Positions 11,146 to 22,353 of a stretch of 64,000 nucleotides of DNA are shown here, in pieces. The notes under the pieces are model-generated. The model worked only from the letters and a program-made list of their open reading frames with translations, was not told the DNA's origin and made no database searches. Origin of the DNA: Rhizodiscina lignyota (lineage: Eukaryota; Ascomycota; Dothideomycetes; Aulographales; Rhizodiscinaceae); assembly GCA_010015805.1 (NCBI GenBank), contig ML978126.1, forward strand, positions 1,984,001 through 2,048,000, in the 5' to 3' direction. The stretch's first letter is position 1; each line of letters starts with the position of its first letter. The position numbers and the translations under genes were made by a program.

Positions 11146-12782
11146 ATGGAGCATCACATCTACGATGTCCTCGTCATCGGCGCCGGCCCATGTGGCCTGG
11201 CCGTCGCCGCGCGACTTTGCGAACGTACGCCGAGTGCACTCTTCACCGACGATGAGCACCGCCGATACCACTGGATCCAACGGCATTCGGGGCGCATGTC
11301 AATCATGAATCGGAAGAATGGAATGGTCGCAAAGGCTCGTCGGCCATTTAAACAGCCGTACTCAGTGCTTGTTCTGGATGCCGAAGGGGACGAATGGCTG
11401 TCTAGGTGGAATCGGCTATTCAAGTTGTTCGAAATAAAGACCCTGAGAAGCCCCATGTTCTTCCATGTCGACCCAAAAGACAGAGATGCGTTGCTGGAAT
11501 TTGCGCACCAGGAGGGCAGGCAGGCTGAGTGTGACGAGATCACTGGGTGCGTGGGAAAGGAAAGGAGTGGGCATCAAAAGAAAAAGGAGAGGAAACGCAC
11601 TGGGTAAGAAGAGTCTTGGAATTATGGAGCAAGTCAGTTGACAGTTAGAGACCGAGAGAACCCACAGTGGAAGAAAGAGACCGCAAAGACTACTTCACGC
11701 CATCGAGAAAGCTCTTTGCTGACCAATGCAAGCGTATAGTCCATAATTACTGTTTAGACGATGGCCTTGTCAAACAAGAGATAGTCGAAGACCTGGACTA
11801 CACGGACTGCGAGGACGAGCACGGCGAACGTCTCTTCATCGTCCGCACCAATAAACAAATTCACAGAGCTCGAATCGTTGTGCTTGCCATTGGGCCAGGC
11901 AATCCCCCGCGTATTCCTGGTTTGCTTCCCACGGAGCGGATCCAAGGAGCATGCCATGCCATGCAAGCACGAGAATTTCCTGATCCTGTGCTGAAGGCAA
12001 AGATAGAGCAGCGCCACACCACAAATGTTCTTGTTGTAGGCGGAGGACTGACGTCTGCGCAAATAACGGACCTGGCCCTGAGGTGCGGCGTCACCAAGGT
12101 GTGGCACGTGCTGCGCAGTCAGTTGAAAGTCAAGCCGTTTGACCTGAACCTTGAGTGGCTGGGCAAATTTCGAAACTTTGAGCAAGCTAGCTTCTGGTCC
12201 GCAAACAGCGACGAAGAGCGGCTGCAGCATATCCAAGCTGCGCGGAATGGCGGCAGCATCACACCAAAGTATCACAAGATTCTCAAATCCCACATGGCCC
12301 GAGGCAAGCTAAGCCTCGTCACCAATACTACCGTCAAGTCGAGAACGTGGGATCCAGAAACCAAGACGTGGCAGGTACAGACTAAGCCGCACATCGATTT
12401 GCCACCGCTGGACTACATCTACTACGCGACTGGTATACAAACAGACATCGACGCCTTGCCGTGGCTGCAGACGATGCAAAGCAAGTATCCCATTCAGTGC
12501 CGTGGGGGACTGCCGTGTATCAATGACGATTTGATGTGGAACAGTCACGTTCCCCTTTTCGTCTCCGGACGACTTGGAGCTCTTAAGATTGGGCCTGGAG
12601 CAGCTAACTTGGCTGGAGCACGATCTGGTGCTGAGAGGATTGCGTGGTCCATTGCAGATATTCTCGGTGAAGATGAAAAGGGTGCGCAGGATGCGAATAT
12701 GTATCGGTTGGGGATCGGCAGTCGGTACGCGGCTCTAGATCCCTCACCTGAGGCAGAGAGTGAGTCTGAGTTTGATGGGTGA
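11146..12782 (+). CDS. FAD-dependent monooxygenase-like oxidoreductase
   Basis: Two exons, about 11146-11603 and 11651-12782 (~529 residues). The donor GTAAGA at 11604 is strong; the acceptor could be at 11650 or 11656, both in frame. Near the N-terminus VLVIGAGPCGLAVAARL is a classic FAD-binding GxGxxG. VLVVGGGLTSAQI in the second half is the second (NADPH) Rossmann motif, followed by the FATGY-like YYATGIQTD. These features fit the ornithine/lysine N-hydroxylase-like flavoprotein group (class B monooxygenase-type). The FTPSRKLF and EWLGKF surroundings are typical of fungal members with no known substrate. The C-terminus is acidic and Ser-rich. Cytosolic location likely, since no signal peptide or membrane segment is seen. 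No siderophore synthetase is nearby, so a siderophore role is not supported. Confidence 0.8.
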
Positions 12783-13438
12783 TTGCCAAAGGTACATGCA
12801 TAGAGCAACCAGTGTGGAAGGGTAGCTATGAGAGACAGGGGAAGCTGGCTCCTTCGTACTCTAAACCGGAAAGGGCACGATTAGAGTATCATGTGAGCAG
12901 TGTTGCACAGTAGACCAGCCGAAATTGAAAATTACAGGGCTCATATACAACGCGCAGATTTTCATAACGTTTTCAGCTGGACATTGATAAATATATACAA
13001 CTGGGAAGTATTCAATGATGATACAAAACGGAAATTTTGTGTTGGCGTGATTACTCCGCCGGTGGGATTACCCCTTCCCTCCACTTGTGGAGTACATGCC
13101 TATTCCTTACGAAGTTGCGAGCAAACAATCCAATTTCCGGATAATGTTTGACCACGTCATCGTAAGAAGAAAACTGGGACCGGCCCGTTCGCAAGCTCGC
13201 ACGGTTCGAATGCTGACTAGCCTATCTAGTCTAAAAACCGAGCTTGTAACCTCAACTTCCAGGTGCGACTGTGCAACCTCAAGTTCCAAGGTATTTCGTT
13301 CGGTGTCGATCACGACACACATATGAGCGAAGCCAACCGCCGGTCGCCGTATACCAGATCCGGGGTTGATACAGTAGCTTTTGAGATCTCTCAACAGCAC
13401 AAAGTGAAAATGAAAATTGGAACCGTCAGACGACTTTC
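12783..13438. other. Intergenic between convergent genes
   Basis: 656 bp between the convergent FAD monooxygenase and mannosyltransferase genes; AT-rich, no gene, repeat or RNA recognised. Confidence 0.5.
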
Positions 13439-15038
13439 TCAACCAACGTCGACCGGAGGATGTATCGTATCGGGTGTGTCGCCAGGCGTGAAATCCGACT
13501 TCCAGGACAATAACATCGGATAGCCACAGTATCCACCTGGTTTTGCCGTATCCGTCACCGACTCCCAGTGTCCGAATTCTGGGATGCTCTTGATGCCCGG
13601 TGAGACTGCGGTATCATTTACGGGACCGTCAAAAACCCAAGTGCGGTGGGTCACTACTTCACCAGGACTCTCCAGTTGACGTGTGTTTGACCCAGGAAAT
13701 CCCCGTACCGTATCGGCCACAAAGTGTCCAAGTGCAAAGAGCTGCTCAAAGTGGAGAACGAAGTCGAGCCACGAGAATGTGGTCGTGTCGTAAGCGACTC
13801 GAACATACGGATTCACGTAGATACCCGAATCCCTACCAAGCGCTGTCTCATGGGCCCGCTCCATCAGGTCAGCATGGATGAGGCAGCACTCAGATGCATC
13901 CCAGAATAGTTCCGGTTCGGCGCGGAATCGCAGCGGTTCGAGGTCCTTTGTAGAGTGCTGCGACTGGAACCATTCAGCTTCAAAGGCGACCATTCCGCCC
14001 CAACAGCTCTGTACGCGCACAGCATCAGAACCACTCATCACGTCACTCCAGCTTTCGGCTCGGCCGGCGGTCGTAAACCAAGGGAAGAAGGGTAATCCAA
14101 CTCGATAACCTTCGTTGTCGCGCAACGCGAATCTGTCGTAGAATTTGAAAGGGTTGCCAAAGTCCACGGCACAAGCAGCATGATAATCGGTACGGCCGTC
14201 TGGGCCAATATTGGTGGAAAAGAGTAAGTCTGCTGCATTCGAAGGGGAAAAGACGATGTCATTTAAGAAGAGAAGCTTGTCAAAGTGACGATTCGTGCTG
14301 TTGAAGTCCGGAGAATGTTCGGCCTGAGTTTGATCGAGGGGTCTCAGTGCTTGGTTCCGGACATGCGCCAGGTACGCTATCCGCTTGATTCGCTGTTCAC
14401 CTGGCAATATTTGAATCGTAGGAAAGGTATCCAAATCGACGTGTCCAGAAACAATAGAATAGTCGCCTTTGGCTTGTCAGCAATGCAAAACTACTTCCGG
14501 CCTCGTCGAACGACTTACACTGGACCTTATCAGCCAGCTCCTGCAGGGCTTTTGCAGTTTCGGGACCACTGTCATTCTCGTAGATGCTCAAGAACGCATT
14601 CTCTGGCCCAATCCTGTCGATAAGCTCCAGAACAGACTGGCCCCAGCTGTCCCGAACCAGCTCCCCGTTGATGATGTTGGCCGCGATAAAGACTGTTTCG
14701 TTGGATGGATTCAATCCGGAGTAGTGAGACGGCCGCTCGGAGTAAACACTGAAGAACGGCGCGGAAGCGAACAGTGTAATGAAAAAAATCAACACAATGA
14801 ACCCTAATCTTTTGTATATCCGGCTTTTGTTGCGCCGGCCGGTAACTTGATGAATGGAGGCATTTCCGAATGCCGAGTGCAAGTGGTTAAGGAGCCACGA
14901 TGTCGACGTGTAGTGTTTATCGGAATCAGCCAAAGTCGCGTTGAAGTCCTCGATGTCGAATTCCAAGAGCTCTGGAACTAGAGGATCCGCAGTTTCGAGT
15001 GATTCCCTCGCCAGGCGTTGATAGTCATATCGCGGCAT
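13439..15038 (-). CDS. CAP59-type (alpha-1,3-)mannosyltransferase, type II membrane protein
   Basis: Two exons (complement), 14519-15038 and 13439-14466, 515 residues. The intron 14467-14518 has donor GTAAGT and acceptor CAAAG. The start chosen is the ATG at 15036-15038 (MPRYDYQRL); the frame extends further upstream only to non-ATG codons. One membrane segment (LGFIVLIFFITLFASAPFF) after a ~90-residue cytoplasmic tail gives type II topology, so the enzyme should act in the Golgi lumen. The LND-V--S motif, the CAVDFGNPFKFYDRFALRD block and SCWGGMVAFEA are hallmarks of the CAP59/CMT1 glycosyltransferase family (GT69). This family adds alpha-1,3-mannose in Cryptococcus capsule synthesis and is widespread in ascomycetes. 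The exact acceptor glycan is unknown here. Confidence 0.87.
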
Positions 15039-16788
15039 GACCCTGACATTGGGCGAAACAAAGGAGGAGAAGAGAATGGAGGAAATGGGTAAGAACACAC
15101 AAACTACTTAAGACTCTCACATGAATGAATGCCAGGCGAAGAGTGAAAGAAACAGAGACACTATTAAACGCGCGTCGCGTGTAGCGGGCTCATTTCAGCC
15201 GCTTTCGCCTCGCGTTCGATTGTGTGGCGATACGGAGCGGGCTCCTAGGCCTGCGGCGAGTCAAGAGCCTTTATGAGGTAAAGAAAGCGCCAACGCGCCC
15301 CTAATGCGGGCCCACGTGGGTAATGAGCCGGGTAATTGGTGCGCAATGCCTCCTTATTTGTGCACAACGCAACCCAGCGTCATCGGGCCCGGGATGCGCA
15401 CCACCAGCCCGGCTTCACGCTGCGGACGAGGCGAGGGCCTCTTGCACGTGGATGATCATACCCGAGGATAGAGCAGATGCGATTCGCGACTGTTTGCAAG
15501 CGCCGCCCTTCCGCTGCGCTTTTGCTGGGCGTTCGCTGTGCAGCGTGCAAGCGACGCCCGGCTGACCTCCTGCCAAGCCGCTGCTCAGCCACCGCTCGAT
15601 CTCAGCACGGCGACTTGGCAGCAGAAGAACAAAGGGGGATCGAGCGCTGCTTTCTGCCGCATTTGGGTTGGCAATGCATCGATCATCGCCCGGCAGGACA
15701 TGAGCCGCACTCGAAAGTGCCAAATAGCAGCCAGCCGAGCAGCGCAAAGTGCGGCCGATGCGATGCGATATCGTATCTCTCTCCAGCTCCACCTGCCGCA
15801 ACATCTCCTTCTTCTGGCCCTAACCTTTGCCCCGCAGCGGCTGGGGGCCGGGGCCCCTGTCATGTTGGACCCTTGGGACCGCACTCAATTGCTGGGTACG
15901 AAGTGTTCTGCGCACACAGCACCTGGGCAATGCTCGCATTACACCTCCATGGCCGCTGCATTACGTGAGACGCTCTGCGTGAAATCCGCCAAGCCCATGC
16001 ACCTCTGCGGCGAAAGGGACATGCCCGTTTACGTTGATAGCATGTGCACTTCCCACCGCTGAAAGAGAGGTCCTGGTCTTTAGAAATCGTATATGGCGGT
16101 AAGTGTGTGACAGGTAGGGCGGTCGTGATGCATGTACCATTTCTTCTATTTGTCCTCTTGAGCAATTGATATTAAGTTACACACACAGGGCACGCTCCAA
16201 TTCTTTCGCCAAGATGGTGAATTGGAAGGTACGGAATGTGGTACAAGGAAGCCACCGAAGCGGAGCTGCGGTAAACTCTCTATGCCTTCCCCATCTCAAT
16301 CCAACTTCTTTGCTCTGCGCCCTGTTGCCATAAACAACTCTTCGTTCCGTGTTACTCTCCATTGAGACACCGGAAGTTCTTACAGACGCGTGTCGAACTC
16401 ACCGTCAACGAAATCAACTTGCACTTTGAAGTGGCTACGCGCTGGATATCGTACTCTGTACATCCAAGGAGAATACCCAATACACGACTACCACCCGAAC
16501 TCGGAGAAGAACGTACCGAAGCTTAAAGACATGGTGCAGATACGGAAGAAGCGATTCAGAGAGAGATGCACGACATCCAGCGAAGGCTCAAAGTGGACCA
16601 AACCTCTCCTAGCCTGAAGCCCAAGAAACGAGTAAAGCCCAGAACTACGAGGCTTCAGTGCAGCTATGTCCACAATGTAGAGCCATGGATCTTCACCCGG
16701 CATTCACACCACCGTTCGCTACCTGCTGCGTTGGCGTTCGCGCCCCTCGATAAGAGATCCTCACAAATGCGCTAATCCCGACAGGAAC
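15039..16788. other. Intergenic, GC-rich upstream region
   Basis: 1.75 kb upstream of the mannosyltransferase and of the ankyrin pseudogene. 15180-15900 is GC-rich with overlapping spurious ORFs and no codon signal. In 16394-16775 one frame reads coil-like residues (EEAIQREMHDIQRRL) with one in-frame TAA, and CTAAT...ACAG just before 16788 resembles a branch site plus acceptor. This part may be a relic of an upstream exon of the ankyrin gene. Confidence 0.4.
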
Positions 16789-18143
16789 ATGGAAAATAGT
16801 AACAATTCGTACTTTGGTGACGAATGTAGGACTCCATTGGAGGACGCATGCTCAAAGGGACACACTGAGATAGTGTCACTGCTCTCTAAAGTGGTTAAGG
16901 ACCAGAGCTCGATCGAACGAGCGTTGTCCATATCCATTACGAAAGGCCACATTAACGCAGTTGAAGAACTATTCCCTGCCCTTAAAATGCCACACAGGCA
17001 TCTTTGCCCCTTGATCTAGCTGTGGAGAAGGCCCAATTGCAAATTGCTCAGTTACTTTTAGCCAGAGGAATAAAAGTGACCTCAGAGGTAGTAGAGAGAG
17101 CACTTGTCAAAAGAGAGACGGATATAATTTGGACGCTTCTGGATTTCTCCCCATCTATCCCGGAGAGATGCTGGCGTCAGGCGGGAATGATCGGAGACCG
17201 AGATATCATCATGGTATTTCTTGCCAGAGAAGAGTCACTAAGAAAGCTCAATCAGCATATTGTCATAACCACGGTGTTGCAGAACCATTGTGTTACAGGT
17301 GCCGCATCTAAAGGTCATCTTAGTGTCGTCAAAATGCTGCTTGATCAGGGCATCGAAATCCATGGCGAGGCACTTAATTGCGCATGTCGATCTCGGCACA
17401 CAGAAGTTGTTCTCTTCTTGCTCTAAAGCGGCGCTGAAGCCAACTCTTCGGACATCACGACAGCATGTCAAGGTGGCTTCACTGACATAGTAAAACATCT
17501 CATTGACTTTGGAGCTAAGCCGATTTCTCAAACGCTACAGCACACGCATCGGAACACCTTCGAGTTTCCCCATCCCAATTTTTCGCATCTCCTGGAACAG
17601 GCGATACAGGACGAGAATGGAACGTATCTAATGACAAGGGCGTATTACAGTGGATTCGGAGCCATTGTCATCCGGCTAATGGAACGAGGGGTTCCATTAC
17701 CTTAGAAGCTTGCTGAAATTCTTCAACATGCTCAGATGACCTCGGAAAGCGAAGCTCAGCAGGCCGAAAGAACTTCAGAAGTCAATACAGAACTACACGA
17801 AGCAGCGACTCGAGGACATCATGAAATTGTGCAATTTCTCCTAGACCATGGCTTTGATCCGAACGTTGAAGGCACTTACCGAAAGAACCCACTACATCAA
17901 GCTTGTCAAAGCAATCAAAAAGAGGTAGTGCGAGTGCTTCTGAATGCCGGTGCCCATGTGAATGGCACGAGCGGCTCCAAACTTCGGAACCCTCTCGCCG
18001 TCTGCGGCGATTACCTCTACGGGTCTACTAACGACGAAATCAAAGGCATGCTTCGCGCGAGTGGCGCAGTCTCCTGCGAGTATAGAGATGGCTGGAGGGA
18101 AGTTCATGAGACAGGGAGAGTGTATAGGCGTGTAATGTCTTGA
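16789..18143 (+). pseudogene. Ankyrin-repeat protein, disrupted
   Basis: Ankyrin repeats run through the whole stretch (DACSKGHTEIVSLL, AASKGHLSVVKMLLDQG, ACQGGFTDIVKHLIDFGA, AATRGHHEIVQFLLDHG, ACQSNQKEVVRVLLNAGA), but no single ORF covers them. The frame shifts between about 16990 and 17004. A TAA interrupts at 17424-17426 in the middle of an LLxSGAEAN repeat loop, and a TAG interrupts at 17703-17705. Between and after these stops the frame is maintained to 18143, and the encoded repeats stay intact. Both stops are what a C-to-T change in CAA or CAG would give. I see no splice pair that would remove them. Ankyrin repeat proteins bind other proteins; the original function is unknown. Alternatives are sequencing errors or a recently inactivated allele. 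Confidence 0.7.
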
Positions 18144-18532
18144 TATGGAGTAGTTCCAGTGCCAAAAAGATATTTCTTGCTCACGAATCCAGCAGATGTT
18201 TAAATATCACCGCAAGAAGCATGTGTGATTGAGGCCCAGTGAAGATAAGAGTGACTGCCGTCAGGTTCTATTCGTGCGCATAAAGTAAAGGAATTGGCAT
18301 TGGGTTATCACAGAAAGCGCATCTAACAGCGAAAACTGAATCGACCGTCCCTCGCGCCAAATGCTATGCAGAGCGCATCGCCGCATTCCAAATGGAGCAC
18401 TTTTCCTTGTCCCGACCTGTCTACGATATGCTGCCGCCCGAGCGCACTGAGTACGACTCTGCAGCCCGGAAGTAGCATTGTATTTCGTTAAGCATATAGC
18501 ATCATCTCGTGTAATATACCTCATGTCCGAAT
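18144..18532. other. Intergenic, convergent 3' ends
   Basis: 389 bp between the ankyrin pseudogene and the eIF2-gamma stop; nothing recognised. Confidence 0.5.
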
Positions 18533-20063
18533 TTAGTCATCAGAGGGGTCCAGTGTAGTTCCCCTGAGCAATACACGTTAGCAACTCGAAGAACTCAATA
18601 GTCAGAGGATAACTCACGATACAATGTTGGCCCACCCGATCAACCGCCAGTGCTTATCGATTCTCCTGCTCAGCGCGACCTTTTCTCCCACCGCCGTGCA
18701 TGCCGGACTCGTCAAACTCAGCCGCGCGGCATCGGCCTTGACGGCTGTGACCTTTGCGCCTGTCGCGGTACTTCCGATGTTCACCATCAGCACTTCGTTC
18801 TTCGAGAGCTTCGCCACTTTCGCTTGCTTGCCATCCGCCGACTTAACACCCAGCAGCCGACGTAGTAGGAAGTAGTTGACTTCGAGCTCGATGTAGATGG
18901 ATGGAAGCTTGCCCTTCAGGCCAAGGACGTGACCGACCAGACGATCAGAGCGAGTGATCGTAGGGTCAATTTTCGTGCCGACTCCGATCAATCCACCCGG
19001 CACCGCGAACTTCAAATCGTTCCGCTCTGCGAACAGACTTATCACGCGGCTGTAAATCGGCTTGCACTTGATCTTCCCGTTTTCGTCCTTGTTGATGATA
19101 CCGGGCCGGATCTCAATCTCGTCGCCGAGCTTCAGTACACCTGTGAGGATACTGCCGCCCGCAACTCCGCCTTTCAGCTCGTCAATCTCGGCGCCGGGCT
19201 TGTTGACGTCGAAGGAGCGGATGACGATCATGTACGGCGAGTGGGTGAAGTCGCGCACGGGGACTGGGATCTTGGAGACGATGTTTTCGCAGATTGCGTC
19301 GATATTGAATTTGAGTTGGGCGGAGATGGGGATGATTGGGGAGCCATCTATAATCTGTTAGTCCATAAAAAGTGCCAAAAATAACATCCTAGCGCATGTG
19401 GAGTTGTAATGTTCGCCACATACCTGCAACTGTTCCTCTTATAAACTTGATGATGCTCTGGTGGTGTGTGTCCGCCGCATCCTCCCTCATCAAGTCCACC
19501 TTATTCTGCAGTATGATAATTTTATCCAGCTTCATAATCTCAATCGCCGCCAAGTGCTCCGACGTCTGCGGCTGCGGGCACGTTTCATTTCCCGCAATCA
19601 GCAGCAGCGCCGCGTCCATGACCGCGGCACCGGACAACATTGTGCTCATGAGAATGTCGTGGCCCGGACAGTCGACGAATGAGACGTGGAAGATGAGCTT
19701 GTACATGCCGCCGCATTCTTTTCTCTTACAGGGAAACTCGACGGGCTGGTCGCTGCCGGTGGATGTGTAGCACGTGGGCCGCGGGCACTCTGGGTTGTCG
19801 CATTTGTAGATTTTCGCGTTGGCGTAGCCCAGCTTGATGGTGATGTTGCGCTCGAGCTCGTTCTTGAAGCGGACAGTCTGCACGCCAGATATCGCCTTGA
19901 CGACGGTGGATTTTCCGTGGGCGACATGGCCGATTGTGCCTATGTTGATGGTGGCTTGACGGGCGATAATCTCGGGTGAGAGGGGTGTGAGGGTGGTGAG
20001 GTCGAGAGTCGAGGGTTCGGGCTGCTCTGGTAATAGCGAGCTCGCGGGCGCCGAGTTCTCCAT
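18533..20063 (-). CDS. GCD11: Translation initiation factor eIF2 subunit gamma
   Basis: Three exons (complement): 19424-20063, 18618-19347 and a 31-nt terminal exon 18533-18563; 466 residues. The last exon completes the ending as GTTLDPSDD. The GTPase carries the P-loop GHVAHGKST (residues 45-53), a Cys-rich knob ([12 protein letters not shown]...CKRKECGG) typical of eIF2-gamma, the G3 motif DCPGHD and the G4 motif NKVD. The second half shows the EF-Tu-like beta-barrel domains ([23 protein letters not shown]) and the C-terminal [10 protein letters not shown]. The protein is the core of the eIF2 heterotrimer that brings Met-tRNAi to the 40S subunit in the cytoplasm. It lacks the long N-terminal extension seen in yeast. 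Divergent from the INSIG gene with 350 bp between starts. Confidence 0.97.
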
Positions 20064-20413
20064 GATTGCGGTGTTGAAGAAGTGAAGGAAACAGAGGTTT
20101 CGTGGATTTTATAGCCTTCTTTCTGCTTCTATGACTGTTTCGTGATTTCTTTGCCAGCAAATGACGCCGCCGCCATCAAAATGCTCGGCGAAACAATTAT
20201 CCGCAAAACTCCAGTCGCGGCGGCGGCTGCTGCACCAGAGGCGGAGGTGCGGTGCTAAGGAATGCGCGTGAACCCTGCAGCGCTTCACATGTCAGTGTCG
20301 TCTCTTCAACAACTCTGCCGATGACGCCCAACAGCACACGATAGCCCCGTAACCTCACCCTCCCCAATGCATCCTTCCCACTATCTACACCATTCCATAG
20401 CTGAGAAGCAGCA
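20064..20413. promoter_or_regulatory. Shared promoter eIF2-gamma / INSIG
   Basis: 350 bp between the two divergent ATGs, so both promoters lie here. No single known site stands out. Confidence 0.5.
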
Positions 20414-21598
20414 ATGACCGATTCACCGCCGCCGCTCCTCCGTCCACTACCACGCAGACCATTCGAGCTGTCCTCTTCAAGCTCGACTTCTCAATCTGAC
20501 TACATTGATCGTCCTGAGACCCCTACCCGAGAGGCGGGCGGAGAAGACGGAACGCAGGATGCCAGCAATGGCAACACAGGCGGGTATAGCAGAGGGAAGA
20601 AGAGCTTGGAAGAGCCCGAGAATTTCTCACGCTCAAAGTCACTGCTGAACCTCACCTCCTCGACGCTCTTCGGCATCTACGCTCCCACCGCGCTCGATAC
20701 CTCCTCGCAATCCCGCGACTCCGAGCCTGCAACGCCATGGGGCACAGGCGCAGAGACACCGGCCAGGACGGGCAGTCTCGACTTTGGACGAGCAGCATAC
20801 AACCTGAATGACCTGCATACCATAACCGAAGGAAAGGAGCGTCTACGCACAATCTCACAATCATCACCGGTGCGATCGCACAAGAGAGGAGTCCTACCAA
20901 CAATAGGACGCGTAACGGTCCTTTTCATCCTAGGCATTGGCTACGGTGCCCTCGTCTCCCACCTCCACGACAACTCGTCCATCTCTCCAATCCACATTGA
21001 AGGCATCGACCGTCACAGCTACACTTACGCTGTATTCTGGGGTCTCGCAGGCGTCGCTCTCGGCTTGCTGCTGCCTTTTCTCGACTCACTTTGGTGGCGT
21101 CGTAATCCATCCACATCCTCCTCATCACAGTTTGAAGAGCCCACGGCAGCAGACTGGTCAACCATCGTGCGTTCCATAGGCGCCTTTGTTGGCATCGCCT
21201 TCGCCATCCGCAAACTGCCCTGGCAGTCCACGCTACAGGTCTCACTGACACTAGCCCTCGCAAACCCAGCGCTGTGGTACCTTCTCGACCGCACGAAACC
21301 CGGTTTCGCACTATCTGCCTTAGTCGGCGCGTTCGGCACCGCTGCGCTGCTGCTTGTTAACCCGGCTCTGGTTGCGACTCCTGCGCACGTGACAAACGCG
21401 ACAATAGACCAGGAAATCGCTGTGAATGCGTTGGGGCTGGGAAGAGGGAGGAGTAGGCTCTGGCATCAGGGAGACGCAGAGCTCCTAGGTGGGTGGTTGA
21501 GCTATGAGAGTGTGGGCGTGGCGACGTGGATTGCGAGTGTGCTGTTTTGCTCGTGTATCTGCTTCGGTAATATTGGACGGAGGATGGGCGTTGTGTAA
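20414..21598 (+). CDS. INSIG-domain ER membrane protein
   Basis: Single exon, 394 residues. A Ser/Thr/Pro-rich cytosolic N-terminal half (residues 1-165) contains the conserved short block SKSLLNLTSSTLFGIYAPTA. It is followed by about six membrane segments: VTVLFILGIGYGALVSHL, YAVFWGLAGVALGLLLPFL, IGAFVGIAFAIRKLPW, LALANPALWYLLDRTKPGF, GAFGTAALLLVNPAL and a last one at the C-terminus. The RKLPWQS, NPALWY and DRTKPGF motifs are characteristic of INSIG proteins, which sit in the ER membrane. In animals and fission yeast they regulate sterol synthesis by acting on HMG-CoA reductase and on SREBP/SCAP. That role is family knowledge, not shown here. No intron is needed. Confidence 0.9.
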   Translation: MTDSPPPLLRPLPRRPFELSSSSSTSQSDYIDRPETPTREAGGEDGTQDASNGNTGGYSRGKKSLEEPENFSRSKSLLNLTSSTLFGIYAPTALDTSSQSRDSEPATPWGTGAETPARTGSLDFGRAAYNLNDLHTITEGKERLRTISQSSPVRSHKRGVLPTIGRVTVLFILGIGYGALVSHLHDNSSISPIHIEGIDRHSYTYAVFWGLAGVALGLLLPFLDSLWWRRNPSTSSSSQFEEPTAADWSTIVRSIGAFVGIAFAIRKLPWQSTLQVSLTLALANPALWYLLDRTKPGFALSALVGAFGTAALLLVNPALVATPAHVTNATIDQEIAVNALGLGRGRSRLWHQGDAELLGGWLSYESVGVATWIASVLFCSCICFGNIGRRMGVV

Positions 21599-22353
21599 TT
21601 GTTATGCTCATCGATTAACCGTCGAACTGCATAAAAAAAAGTTATTCATCGCATCGGAGGCACAGACTGCATAGCATGGACATTCGGAGAATAACTTCGA
21701 TTCTTGTCAGAATTGAATTGGATAGAGAGACGGAATTGTTGACGTGTATGGGAGGAACGAAAGATTTCGGCTTGGAGTATTCTTTGTATGAACTTTTTTT
21801 TGTTGATTCTGGCGCGTACAGCGCGCTAGCATTAAGTTGAGAAGCTTCCCAGGCCTGACTATTTGGCCAGCTTCTCAGGGACGTTATTCATATACAAAAT
21901 TGTAATCCTCTTCCCAACAGTGGGACTCCGAGTCCTGTACAGAGTTCTAATCACACAGAAGTATCCAATGAGAAAGGTTTGAAAAGTCTTCCAACGCATC
22001 CGATGGGCTGCCTCGGTCATGATAAAGCTTAGTCGTTCCATGAAATTAAACCCCAATGCTGTGGCCAGAGACGTAATAGATGAACCAAAGGAGTGTGGCT
22101 CCGGATATATGGAAAAACGCTAGTGATGCTCGGTTCGTAAGGCACGGCAGGGAAAGCAAAGCTGCCAGTGCAGGTCTAGTCGATGTGGTTGATAAAGTGC
22201 CAGATGTAGCGCTGTTGTCGGCTTCAAAGTGGTGAAAAAGGTGTATGCTCAAGTATGCACTGAAGAGAATGGTCAGCAAATAGAAGGGAGGTGAACATGA
22301 CCAGAGGGAACTTTACCAAACAGAAGAAAGGCGTGTTAGTGGGGAACCAATGT
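21599..22353. other. Intergenic between convergent genes
   Basis: 755 bp between the INSIG gene and the convergent membrane-anchored protein. Small hydrophobic frames at 21859-22279 lack ATG starts or splice support, so I do not call a gene. Confidence 0.45.

Noticed and set aside
15323-16062. Several 80-170-codon ORFs on both strands
   Set aside because: Frames overlap in all directions in a GC-rich block; no homology recognised.
21859-22279. Two small hydrophobic frames on the minus strand
   Set aside because: The longer one lacks an ATG and no splice pair joins them into a known protein.
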